A stretch of DNA of 64,000 bases, taken from positions 124,001 to 188,000 of the forward strand of contig JBQELO010000001.1 in NCBI GenBank assembly GCA_052103955.1, written 5' to 3'. The notes under the pieces were generated by a model, which saw only the letters and a list, made by a program, of their open reading frames with translations, searched no databases and had not been told where the DNA came from. Source of the stretch: Paenalcaligenes sp052103955 (GTDB taxonomy: Bacteria > Pseudomonadota > Gammaproteobacteria > Burkholderiales > Burkholderiaceae_B). Positions 8,467 to 16,031 of the stretch are shown one piece after another. Positions within the stretch are counted from its first letter, which is position 1, and each line of letters begins with the position of its first letter. The translations under genes and the position numbers were made by a program.

Positions 8467-8498
8467 ACTGACGTAAGCCGCATTACGCTTACGTCAGT
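8467..8498. repeat. Perfect 12-bp inverted repeat upstream of the PaaX-type gene
   Basis: ACTGACGTAAGC (8467-8478) and GCTTACGTCAGT (8487-8498) are exact complements with an 8-base spacer. It lies 19 bases after the preceding stop and about 120 bases before the regulator start. There is no T-run after it, so it could be a Rho-independent terminator lacking a strong tail, or an operator for the downstream PaaX-type protein. Confidence 0.6.
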
Positions 8499-8619
8499 TA
8501 CCCTTTAGACAAACAGCTTCTGGGGCGCTGAGGTACACTACGAGCTGTAAAAAACACTGCCCAGACTTACCCGCTCTGGCATTTTATTTATGGTTTGCTA
8601 ACCCTGACCTCTGCGCACA

Positions 8620-9501
8620 ATGAGCAATTTTTCCGCCATCAATGAGTTTATCGCCGCCCGTGAATACTGGCCCGGCGATCAAGCCGCTCATCACCACTAC
8701 ATTCTGACCCTGTTCGGTTTGTATGGTCGACCGGCGGGTAAGCCCATTCCGGTTTCTGCTATTGTGCGTTTGTTGGCAGAGCTAGGCTCTGAACCTTCCA
8801 GCATACGTTCCTCTATTTCCAGACTGAAGAAACGAGGCGTGCTAAATAGCAAGCGCAGCAAAGCTGGTAGTAGCTACGCCTTAGCCGAAAGCCTTGAGCA
8901 ACACATGCAAGCGGGTGACATTCGAATTTTCTCACCCGTTTCTGCCAGCATTGGCGACCCCTGGTTATTGGTGTCGTTTTCCGTGCCCGAAAGTGAGCGT
9001 AAAAACCGCCACATCATCCGCTCAGGCTTAACCAAAATGGGTTTTGGTTCGGTATCTGCCGGGTTATATATAGGCCCTGCCCGCCTACAAAAAGAAGCTT
9101 CGGAATACATTCAAGAATACCAACTGTGGAACTACGTGGACTTCTTTGTCTGTGAAGTCAGCGGCATCATGGATGCACAGAAAAAAATTAGCCAATGGTG
9201 GGATCTTGAAAGCTTGGCCAATGAGTATTCAAACTTTATTGGCCTGTACGAGCCTGTACTCAAACAGTGGCAAAACCACTTTCTGCATGGCGGTAACGAA
9301 ACCCCACAAAGCGCTTTTGCCACCTATGTGCCTATGGTCACACAATGGCGCAGGCTGCCGTTTCTAGACCCAGGCTTACCCGCTGAATTGCTACCCGAAA
9401 ATTGGGTAGGCATCAAAGCCAGCAAGTTGTTTAACGACTTGCACCGATTGCTTAAACCGCTATCAGAACACTACGTCGCACTCGCCCTAGAAACAGCGTA
9501 A
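8620..9501 (+). CDS. PaaX-family transcriptional regulator
   Basis: A 293-residue GntR-like repressor of the PaaX family. The N-terminal domain reads LFGLYGRPAGKPIPVSAIVR, then SSIRSSISRLKKRGVLNSKR, which is the helix-turn-helix and wing. The central part (DPWLLVSFSVPESERKNRH, LTKMGFGSVSAGLYIGPAR) and the C-terminal segment are typical of PaaX. Canonical PaaX represses phenylacetate genes and is released by phenylacetyl-CoA, but no paa genes are present here. It ends 18 bases from the convergent carboxylesterase gene. Its likely targets are therefore the monooxygenase/dioxygenase genes sharing the divergent promoter region around 12.1-12.35 kb. That link is an inference. Confidence 0.88.
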   Translation: MSNFSAINEFIAAREYWPGDQAAHHHYILTLFGLYGRPAGKPIPVSAIVRLLAELGSEPSSIRSSISRLKKRGVLNSKRSKAGSSYALAESLEQHMQAGDIRIFSPVSASIGDPWLLVSFSVPESERKNRHIIRSGLTKMGFGSVSAGLYIGPARLQKEASEYIQEYQLWNYVDFFVCEVSGIMDAQKKISQWWDLESLANEYSNFIGLYEPVLKQWQNHFLHGGNETPQSAFATYVPMVTQWRRLPFLDPGLPAELLPENWVGIKASKLFNDLHRLLKPLSEHYVALALETA

Positions 9502-9518
9502 GCACTAGCCCGCTTACA

Positions 9519-10871
9519 TTAAGCACCTAACGCAGCGCAGCCATACTTCACAAAATCAGCAATCTCCAGCACCATCCGGTGTGATTGCTGCTCAAACTGC
9601 TGCGCATCAAAGCCTGCCATCATGGGTGCGTTTTCCCATGCCCACGCATTGCCGAACTGAAAGGGCAAGTCAAAACAGTGGCCGCTATGCACATCCGGCT
9701 GATGGCTTTCTACCGTAAAGCACGTTTTATATACCGGACGCTGGCGCTTAAGTAAGGCCGCCGCATAGTGTTCAGGGAAACTCTGAAACTGCTGCCACGA
9801 CGACGCTGCCACCAACTGCTGGTACGGTGATAGCCCCGATGCCGCCCCCACAAAACACCCATCTTTTACCAACACCGTGGGCAAATCACCCACGGGCCAT
9901 AACGACAGCGCATCGTCCACCTGCTGCTGAGTAGCATGACGCTGCGCTTCCACATTGAAAAAGAAGGTGGCGGACTCATCTGCCACATAGCGTATATACA
10001 CCGACTCGACATGGCAGGCTTCGGCGGCCCATTGCGCATCCAATAATTGCAGCGGAAATGCCGCGCTGGCTACGGGCAAAAATGCAGCAGGCGCATGACC
10101 TAAACGCACCTGTTTAGCCGCCACCACTGCGATGCTGGTTTTTAGCAAAGCTGCCACGGGAGCGGTGGTGATATCCGCTCCCAATGCCTCAGCCACCTGC
10201 TCGGTCATTTGAGCTTGATACTCTGGCGTCCACGCTGTGCGGGTACCCATGCTCAGCAATGCCACGCGCTGCACCCTACCCCGTGTATGCGGCAGTACGG
10301 ACAATAAGTGCGCATACCAACCACCAGACGATTGTCCCATCACGGTGATTTTTTTAGCGTCCCCACCCACCTGTTTTACATTCGCCACCACCCATTGCAG
10401 GGCCAGCAACAAATCAGCGGCAGGCAATGGCAGCTCATGCGCACTGGCCGAGCCCAAATGCCCCAACGCACCCAAGCGGTAGTTCACATTTATCACCACC
10501 ATACCTTGCGCCGCCAACCTACTGCCATCGTACCAACTGGTGGTACCACCCCCAGTCATCCACCCACCACCGTGGATAAAGAACAGTACTGGCAAATCGG
10601 TCGCCTGTGCTGGCGCCCAGATATTGAGAAAAAAAGCGTCTTCCGACTGCGGATTCCCCTCTTCCTGCCCCATCACTGCCGCCAATCGACTAGGCAACTG
10701 CGGAAAAATAGGTACATCACGCTGATGCTGTACGTCCAAACGCCCACTGGCTGGCTGCGATGGCATAAAGCGACCCGTAGAGGCAGCGTAACGCACGCCA
10801 TACCATGCCTGAACCGAAATGCCATCCACCACGTGGGTGGCAGATGGCTGACTCCATTGCATTGCGTCCAT
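9519..10871 (-). CDS. Type-B carboxylesterase (alpha/beta hydrolase)
   Basis: A 450-residue carboxylesterase/lipase type B family protein. The oxyanion loop is LFFIHGGGWMTGGG, the nucleophile elbow is VMGQSSGGWY with Ser as nucleophile, and the catalytic His is in HSGHCFDLPFQFGNA. The N-terminal GISVQAWYGVRYAA and SEDAFFLNIWAP are standard in the family. There is no signal peptide, so it is likely cytoplasmic. It starts 4 bases after the stop of the flavin-dependent monooxygenase and is almost certainly co-transcribed with it. In context it may hydrolyse an ester or carbamate of the aromatic substrate, or an intermediate after ring cleavage. That role is inferred, as no substrate can be read from the sequence. 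Confidence 0.88.
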   Translation of the reverse strand: MDAMQWSQPSATHVVDGISVQAWYGVRYAASTGRFMPSQPASGRLDVQHQRDVPIFPQLPSRLAAVMGQEEGNPQSEDAFFLNIWAPAQATDLPVLFFIHGGGWMTGGGTTSWYDGSRLAAQGMVVINVNYRLGALGHLGSASAHELPLPAADLLLALQWVVANVKQVGGDAKKITVMGQSSGGWYAHLLSVLPHTRGRVQRVALLSMGTRTAWTPEYQAQMTEQVAEALGADITTAPVAALLKTSIAVVAAKQVRLGHAPAAFLPVASAAFPLQLLDAQWAAEACHVESVYIRYVADESATFFFNVEAQRHATQQQVDDALSLWPVGDLPTVLVKDGCFVGAASGLSPYQQLVAASSWQQFQSFPEHYAAALLKRQRPVYKTCFTVESHQPDVHSGHCFDLPFQFGNAWAWENAPMMAGFDAQQFEQQSHRMVLEIADFVKYGCAALGA

Positions 10872-10875
10872 TGTT

Positions 10876-12105
10876 TTATAGCTTGTTGGAAATATAAGGG
10901 GTACCCGTCAAGGCGTTACCATGCAACTCATAACCCATAGGTGCGGTAATCGATGCATGACGCGTGCCGGTATTAATGTCACGCCACATACGCCCCAATA
11001 CACTGTTTTCCGCAAATGCCGCCGTGCCATGCAACCAGCACAACTCATTTACGGCATCCACCAACTCGTGGCCTGCATGACCAATACCACCACGCTGACG
11101 CGCCCTTTCTTCTAATGGCATAGGCACAAAACCAGACGCTGCCGCATCCACCGCAGCGGCTGTACGCTCTAACAACAAACGCGCACCATCAATCTGTGCA
11201 CTCGCCGCACCCAAGTTCTGCACAAACGCCCCAGAATCGGTTTGTTTGGTGTAATGCGTATAGGTAATACCGCGCTTGTTTGCCACACCACGCGTGAAAT
11301 CCAAGGCCGCATACGCTGCACCCAACGATGGCGCTTGAATGGTAGTAGACATGGTTAAGTGTGGCGTTAAGCGACGACCAAATGTAGCGGTTGGATCTTT
11401 TTCCGGCACATCGCCCATCAACGCTTCAAAGGTAATGACGCGATCTTTAGGCACCCACAGGTTTTCCGCAATCATGGTGTTAGAACCTGAGCCACGCATC
11501 CCAATAGTGAACCACGTGTCATGAATCTCAAATTCGTCACGGCGCATCAATACAAAGCCCACCTTAGGCGGTTGATGGTCCATGCCCTGTTCATCCTTGA
11601 TAAACAAAATACCCAACGCCCATTCAGAGTGATTACTGTTAGACGCAAAAGGCCATTTGCCTTGAATTCTCCAGCCATCGCCTTCAGGCGTTGCTGTGCC
11701 TTGAGGCTGAGCAAAAATAGAAGCCGATCGAATAGGTCCGTTGGCAAACACCTCATCCAACACACTATCGCCAAAACGGTTCGTTAGCATCACTGAACCA
11801 TTAGAAATCACTACACACCATGCCGCCGCAGGATCGTAGTAGCCAACAGTGCGCGCCACCTCCAACAACATACCGGCTCCGCCCTCGAAACCACCATAGC
11901 GCTTTAACGCAGAAATGCGCCACGCCCCAGTGTCTTCCAACGCCGCCACAGTTTCTGTAGGCAGTAACCGGTTGCGGTCGGCAACGATAGCCTGTTCACG
12001 CAAAAAAGGACCTATTTGGTGAATACGCTCCACCACGTCGGCGATTTGCTCTTGGGTAGGCGGCAAGGAAACCACCTCTCTGTTGCTCTCTACGATGACT
12101 GACAT
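10876..12105 (-). CDS. Flavin-dependent monooxygenase, acyl-CoA dehydrogenase fold (HsaA/DszC type)
   Basis: A 409-residue oxygenase component of a two-component flavin monooxygenase. Proteins of this group use reduced flavin supplied by a separate reductase to hydroxylate aromatic rings. The sequence follows the HsaA/HpaB-C2 pattern: RIHQIGPFLREQAIVADRNR at the start, a middle beta domain with IQGKWPFASNSNHSEWALG and GMRGSGSNTMIAENLWVP, and a C-terminal helical domain ending near GMLWR-type WRDINTGTRHASITAPMGYE. The chosen ATG at 12105 is preceded by AAAGGA. The longer reading frame to 12246 adds an AT-rich, unlikely leader and was rejected. The gene is divergent from the flavin reductase at 12356 and followed by the esterase. 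A hydroxypyridine-type substrate is inferred from the NicX-like neighbour. Confidence 0.85.
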   Translation of the reverse strand: MSVIVESNREVVSLPPTQEQIADVVERIHQIGPFLREQAIVADRNRLLPTETVAALEDTGAWRISALKRYGGFEGGAGMLLEVARTVGYYDPAAAWCVVISNGSVMLTNRFGDSVLDEVFANGPIRSASIFAQPQGTATPEGDGWRIQGKWPFASNSNHSEWALGILFIKDEQGMDHQPPKVGFVLMRRDEFEIHDTWFTIGMRGSGSNTMIAENLWVPKDRVITFEALMGDVPEKDPTATFGRRLTPHLTMSTTIQAPSLGAAYAALDFTRGVANKRGITYTHYTKQTDSGAFVQNLGAASAQIDGARLLLERTAAAVDAAASGFVPMPLEERARQRGGIGHAGHELVDAVNELCWLHGTAAFAENSVLGRMWRDINTGTRHASITAPMGYELHGNALTGTPYISNKL

Positions 12106-12139
12106 GACTATCCTTTTTCGCTTTTTATGATTCAAAATA

Positions 12140-12159
12140 TATACGATCGTCATGGTATA
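12140..12159. promoter_or_regulatory. Inverted repeat TATAC-N10-GTATA in divergent promoter
   Basis: TATAC (12140-12144) and GTATA (12155-12159) flank a 10-base spacer, 35 bases upstream of the monooxygenase start. Its architecture matches a stronger repeat exactly 100 bases away (centre to centre), suggesting two operators for one regulator. Confidence 0.4.
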
Positions 12160-12237
12160 GCAACAAATATTATCGTACAACACCACAGCAAATAATGGTT
12201 TTCCCTTAATAAATACGCCAGAAACCCTAAAAAAATA

Positions 12238-12261
12238 GGTAAACACTATCTATCGTTTACC
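12238..12261. promoter_or_regulatory. Inverted repeat GGTAAAC-N10-GTTTACC, candidate operator
   Basis: A perfect 7-bp inverted repeat with a 10-base spacer, central in the 250-base AT-rich divergent region between the monooxygenase and the flavin reductase. A related weaker element, TAAAC-N7-GTTTA, lies at 12278-12294. These are the best candidates for binding sites of the local PaaX-type regulator, although the known PaaX consensus is not clearly present. Confidence 0.5.
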
Positions 12262-12355
12262 CTAATAATATTGCAAATAAACAATGATCGTTTAATATTT
12301 GCACCATACGAAACTTTAGAATTCAACTTTCGATACCTTTTAAAAGGTGATCACT

Positions 12356-12859
12356 ATGCCTAGCACTACGAGCTTTAACCAAAAAGAACTGCGTGAGGCC
12401 TTTAGCCACTTTCCCTCTGGCGTCGCCGCCATTGCCGCGCTACATGAAGGCCAACGCCACGTGATCGTGGCCTCCAGTTTTTCTGTGGGGGTATCACTAG
12501 ATCCCCCCTTAGCCGCTTTTTTCGTACAGCGCGGTTCCTCCACATGGCCCCTACTGGCGCAAGCACAGCGCATTGGCGTGTCTGTGCTCAACGCCGAACA
12601 CACCAGCATCTGTAAGCAACTCGCCAGCGCAGACAAAGCAGCACGGTTTGAAGGCATAGACGAGCACGTGACCTCGCAAGGAGCCATCCGTATTCCCGAT
12701 GCGCCTGTCTGGTTTGACTGCTCTGTACATGACGTACACCCAGCGGGTGACCACCTTGCGGTGCAGCTACGCATTCACGATCTGCACATACAACAACAAT
12801 CAGCACCTTTGGTATTTCACCAATCTCGATTCACTAGCTTGAGCTCCTGCACCGCTTAA
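12356..12859 (+). CDS. Flavin reductase (FMN/FAD:NADH), partner of the monooxygenase
   Basis: A 167-residue flavin-reductase-like (HpaC/HsaB) protein that would supply reduced FMN or FAD. Landmarks are REAFSHFPSGVAAIAAL at the start, VIVASSFSVGVSLDPPLAAF (flavin-binding strand and loop), FVQRGSSTWPLL, RIGVSVLNAEH and APVWFDCSVHDVHPAGDHLA. The ATG at 12356 has AAAAGG 8 bases upstream, and an in-frame GTG at 12347 was considered less likely. It is first in a plus-strand run of four genes (reductase, ring dioxygenase, EthD-like, transporter). It faces away from the oxygenase component, so the two components are made from back-to-back promoters. Confidence 0.9.
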   Translation: MPSTTSFNQKELREAFSHFPSGVAAIAALHEGQRHVIVASSFSVGVSLDPPLAAFFVQRGSSTWPLLAQAQRIGVSVLNAEHTSICKQLASADKAARFEGIDEHVTSQGAIRIPDAPVWFDCSVHDVHPAGDHLAVQLRIHDLHIQQQSAPLVFHQSRFTSLSSCTA

Positions 12860-12888
12860 ACCTCCGCACACATCACAAGGATCAACAC

Positions 12889-13935
12889 ATGCACGCCGAA
12901 CGTATTGAAGGCAAATGGATTGCCGACTTTGTTGAGGTATTCCAGCTTTGCAACGTGAAGCCTGGCGAAGTCGCCGCCATTTTGTCGGAAACCCAATCTC
13001 GTCCCATCTTGGCCGAGTTGGCAGAGCTTGCCCTCACGCAATTGGGCTTAGCCGTGTTTCATGTGCGTCTGCCCTCACCACGCACCCAAGAGGCCGTGCC
13101 ATTGCGCTCTACGGGTACCTCGCTAGCCATCCAAGGGCTAGACCCCGTCATACAAGCCTTATCCAACAGCCAATTCATTGTGGATTGCACCGTGGAAGGG
13201 TTACTGCACTCGGTAGAACGCAATGCGTTGTTGTCTAAAGGCGCACGCATCATGATGATCAGTAATGAGCACCCCGAAATACTGGAACGCGTAAAACCCA
13301 GCCTAGCAACACACCGCAAAAGCATGATTGGCGGGCAGTTGATAACTGAAGCCTCTACCATGCGCGTTAGCTCTGACGCTGGCACCGACCTCACGGTGGA
13401 CTTACGCAATGTACAAGGCCGAGGTAGCGCCGGTATTGCGGACCAACCGGGCAGTTTTGGGTACTGGCCTGCAGGTTTATGTATTTGCTACCCCAGTAAT
13501 GGCAGCGTAAACGGCACCATCGTCCTGAACACAGGCGACTTGAACCTAACCTTCAAACGCTATGTGGAATCGCCCGTTATTTTCCACTTTGAAAATGATT
13601 TCATTACCCGCATTGAAGGCAATGGAGTAGACGCCGAACTACTGCGCTCGTATTACGCCAACTGGCAAGAACGTGAGGCCTATGCCATTAGCCACGTAGG
13701 CTGGGGCATGGCCGAAGCTGCCCGCTGGGACTCCATGATCATGTATGACAAGCGCGATACCAATGGCACAGAACAACGTGCTTTTGCGGGCAACTTTTTG
13801 TTTTCCACTGGTGCCAATCCTGCAGCGGGACGCTTTACATCGTGCCATTTCGATTACCCCATGCGCCATTGCACCATCAGCCTAGATGGCAAGGTGGTAG
13901 TAGAAAAAGGCGTATTACAAGGCGAACTGGCATGA
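12889..13935 (+). CDS. nicX: NicX-like 2,5-dihydroxypyridine 5,6-dioxygenase
   Basis: A 348-residue protein strongly resembling NicX, the Fe(II) dioxygenase (M29 aminopeptidase-like fold) that opens 2,5-dihydroxypyridine to N-formylmaleamate. The metal ligands known for Pseudomonas putida NicX (two His and one Asp) are conserved in context: His269 in AISHVGWGM, and His320 and Asp322 in CHFDYPMRHC. Other shared stretches are GTDLTVDLRNVQ, DQPGSFGYWPAGL, SVNGTIVLNTGD and AFAGNFLFSTGAN. The length equals the family's. An AAGGA sits before the ATG. The 3' end overlaps the next gene by 4 bases, implying translational coupling. It may act on a substituted dihydroxypyridine, since no other Nic enzymes are present in the window. 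Confidence 0.88.
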   Translation: MHAERIEGKWIADFVEVFQLCNVKPGEVAAILSETQSRPILAELAELALTQLGLAVFHVRLPSPRTQEAVPLRSTGTSLAIQGLDPVIQALSNSQFIVDCTVEGLLHSVERNALLSKGARIMMISNEHPEILERVKPSLATHRKSMIGGQLITEASTMRVSSDAGTDLTVDLRNVQGRGSAGIADQPGSFGYWPAGLCICYPSNGSVNGTIVLNTGDLNLTFKRYVESPVIFHFENDFITRIEGNGVDAELLRSYYANWQEREAYAISHVGWGMAEAARWDSMIMYDKRDTNGTEQRAFAGNFLFSTGANPAAGRFTSCHFDYPMRHCTISLDGKVVVEKGVLQGELA

Positions 13936-14609
13936 GCGTGGCCACGCACCCTTTTCGCGTTATTAGCCTACTAAAAAGGCCAGAAGGCACTACGCCTGAA
14001 GCCTTTTGGGCTGAACAAGCGCTGCGTAACAACCATCGCCAGTGGCGTGCACAATTGGCCGAAGCTGGCTGCGCACTATGGGCATTTTCCACCCCTGTGA
14101 AAACGGAATATAACGCCACTAACCCCATTGCTGATTGGGTGGACGAATACCACTTTGCCACACTAGAACAGGCCCAAAACTGGCGTCAGCACCTAGCACA
14201 TGCTTCCTCTGTGCTAACTGCCGTAGCTGATGTGGTAGTACCCAAGGCCTGCCCTACCCATATTGCCCCTTCTTCTTTAGTACGCGTTTTACGTTTTGCC
14301 AAAAAACGGGAGGACATCACCATCAACGACTTTAGGCAATATTGGCAAAACACACACGCCCCTATTGCGAGCGCCAGCCCATTTCTATGCCTTTACGAGC
14401 AACTGCACGTCAACGACAGCGAATACCAACGGCAACCACCAGACTGGGATGGCTTTACCTTGTCGTGTTTTTTGTCGGCTGACGACATCGCGGCACATGC
14501 CCAGCACCCTGCTGGCGCCAATGCTGCCACCGACACGGTGAATTTTCTAAGCCCTACCTCTACACCACGCCTCATCATCCAGCATGCTGGGGCACTACAA
14601 CCAACCTAA
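13932..14609 (+). CDS. EthD-like dimeric alpha/beta-barrel protein
   Basis: A 225-residue protein that appears to contain two tandem ferredoxin-like halves of the EthD/dimeric alpha-beta barrel type. The halves begin with FRVISLLKRPEGTTPEAFWA (about residues 7-26) and SLVRVLRFAKKREDITINDF (about 115-134). The second continues with RQYWQNTHAP, the usual EthD motif (Y-W-x-x-x-H-A). EthD-like proteins are often accessory or isomerase-type enzymes in ring-degradation clusters. The start is taken at the ATG overlapping the dioxygenase stop (ATGA); a longer frame from 13842 lies entirely inside the dioxygenase gene and is rejected. Its place between ring dioxygenase and transporter supports a catabolic role, but the reaction is unknown. 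Confidence 0.8.
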   Translation: MSVATHPFRVISLLKRPEGTTPEAFWAEQALRNNHRQWRAQLAEAGCALWAFSTPVKTEYNATNPIADWVDEYHFATLEQAQNWRQHLAHASSVLTAVADVVVPKACPTHIAPSSLVRVLRFAKKREDITINDFRQYWQNTHAPIASASPFLCLYEQLHVNDSEYQRQPPDWDGFTLSCFLSADDIAAHAQHPAGANAATDTVNFLSPTSTPRLIIQHAGALQPT

Positions 14610-14638
14610 GCCACAACCACGACAAAAAGAGCAACAAC

Positions 14639-15949
14639 ATGACCAAACCACAAGAGCAGGGTCAAACGAAGGCAGACAACAGACGCGTCATACTGGGCGT
14701 AGGGGTAGGTAACGCCCTAGAGTGGTACGACTGGACGGCCTACACCATCTTTGCCTCGTATTTCGCCCGACAATTTTTCCACAGTGATAACCCCTTAACC
14801 TCGCTACTGGGCGCCATGGCCGTTTTTGCAGTGGGCTTCTTTATGCGTCCGTTGGGCAGTATCTTTTTTGGTTGGCTGGCCGACAGAAAAGGACGCCGCT
14901 CATCCATGACCCTTGCCATGCTAATCACCGCCGGCGGTAGCTTGTTAATTGGCATCTCCCCCACGTATGACACCATAGGCCCAGCGGCGGCCTTCTTCTT
15001 ACTGGCTGGTAGGTTGCTGCAAGGTATTGGACACGGAGGCGAAGTAGTGTCGTCCTTTACCTATGTAACCGAAATGGCCCCCGCCCACAAACGCGGCTTA
15101 TGGTCTTCATCGGTTTTTGTGTTTGTCACCGTAGGCGTGTTAGCTGCCGTATTGTTAAGCGCCACACTAACCTCTACATTGGGGCCAGAAAAGGTCTACG
15201 CGTGGGCATGGCGCATACCGTTTATTATCGGCGGCTTACTGGGCATCTATGCCATTTACTTACGTAAAAAACTAGATGAAACCCCCATGTTCAAGGCCGA
15301 GAAAACAGCCGCTAAAGCACCACCCACAGGCAAACAATTTTGGGCTGATGTATGGCGTTACCGCAGTTCGTGTGTACGCGTATTTGCACTATCGGCTAGC
15401 GGTACGGTGCTGTATTACGTATGGGCAATTATGGCCCCTACCTTTGCGATCTCATCCTTAAAGATGAACCCCGCCGCCGTGATGTGGACAGGGGTAGCTG
15501 CCAACATTTTCCTGATTTTCTGCCTGTTATTCTGGGGCAAAATGTCGGATATTTTTGGCAGAAAGCTCAATTGGTACTTCTTTAGTATCGGCTCCATTAT
15601 CTGCATCATGCCGCTGACCATGATCTTCACTGGCGGTAATGGCGAGATTTGGCGTTTAGCCGTGTTCATGGGTGGTGGGATGATTTTAATTTCCGCCCCC
15701 ACGGCTATCATGCCTGCCTTTTTCCCCGAGCAATTCCCTACCCACATTCGTGCGGTAGCCATGGGTATGCCTTACGCTATTTCTGGCGCCATTACTGGCG
15801 GCACCGCACCGTACTTACAAGCATGGCTGTACTCGCTAGATAAAGCCTACATGTTTGATATTTACTTAATGGTGCTGTGTTTCTTGGCATTATTAGCCAC
15901 GATTGTATCCCCAGAAACCAAGGGCAAAAACCTCAACGACATTCACTAG
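14639..15949 (+). CDS. MHS-family MFS transporter (metabolite:H+ symporter)
   Basis: A 436-residue inner-membrane transporter of the metabolite:H+ symporter branch of the major facilitator superfamily (ShiA/KgtP/ProP relatives). It has about 12 hydrophobic segments. The start VGVGNALEWYDWTAYTIFAS is the family's hallmark first helix. MRPLGSIFFGWLADRKGRR is the helix 2-3 loop motif, and GRLLQGIGHGGEVVSSFTYV lies in helix 4. Members import aromatic acids, shikimate, betaine or dicarboxylates. It is last in the plus-strand catabolic operon, 30 bases after the EthD-like gene, and is followed by a strong terminator. It probably imports the pyridine-type substrate. Confidence 0.92.
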   Translation: MTKPQEQGQTKADNRRVILGVGVGNALEWYDWTAYTIFASYFARQFFHSDNPLTSLLGAMAVFAVGFFMRPLGSIFFGWLADRKGRRSSMTLAMLITAGGSLLIGISPTYDTIGPAAAFFLLAGRLLQGIGHGGEVVSSFTYVTEMAPAHKRGLWSSSVFVFVTVGVLAAVLLSATLTSTLGPEKVYAWAWRIPFIIGGLLGIYAIYLRKKLDETPMFKAEKTAAKAPPTGKQFWADVWRYRSSCVRVFALSASGTVLYYVWAIMAPTFAISSLKMNPAAVMWTGVAANIFLIFCLLFWGKMSDIFGRKLNWYFFSIGSIICIMPLTMIFTGGNGEIWRLAVFMGGGMILISAPTAIMPAFFPEQFPTHIRAVAMGMPYAISGAITGGTAPYLQAWLYSLDKAYMFDIYLMVLCFLALLATIVSPETKGKNLNDIH

Positions 15950-15980
15950 ATAACGTCCCAACTAGCTTGCTTCACCCCAC

Positions 15981-16016
15981 AAAAAAACGCCCCATGTCTT
16001 ACACATGGGGCGTTTT
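15981..16016. terminator. Bidirectional intrinsic terminator
   Basis: AAAAACGCCCCATGT and ACATGGGGCGTTTTT form a near-perfect hairpin with a 4-base loop and A/T runs on both sides. It sits between the convergent transporter and autotransporter genes and can serve both. Confidence 0.9.
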
Positions 16017-16031
16017 TCGTTAACTACTGCT

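Noticed and set aside
10876..12246. Longer start for the flavin monooxygenase at 12246
   Set aside because: The extra 47 residues are encoded by AT-rich promoter-like DNA containing inverted repeats, while the ATG at 12105 has a good AAAGGA site and the family N-terminus.
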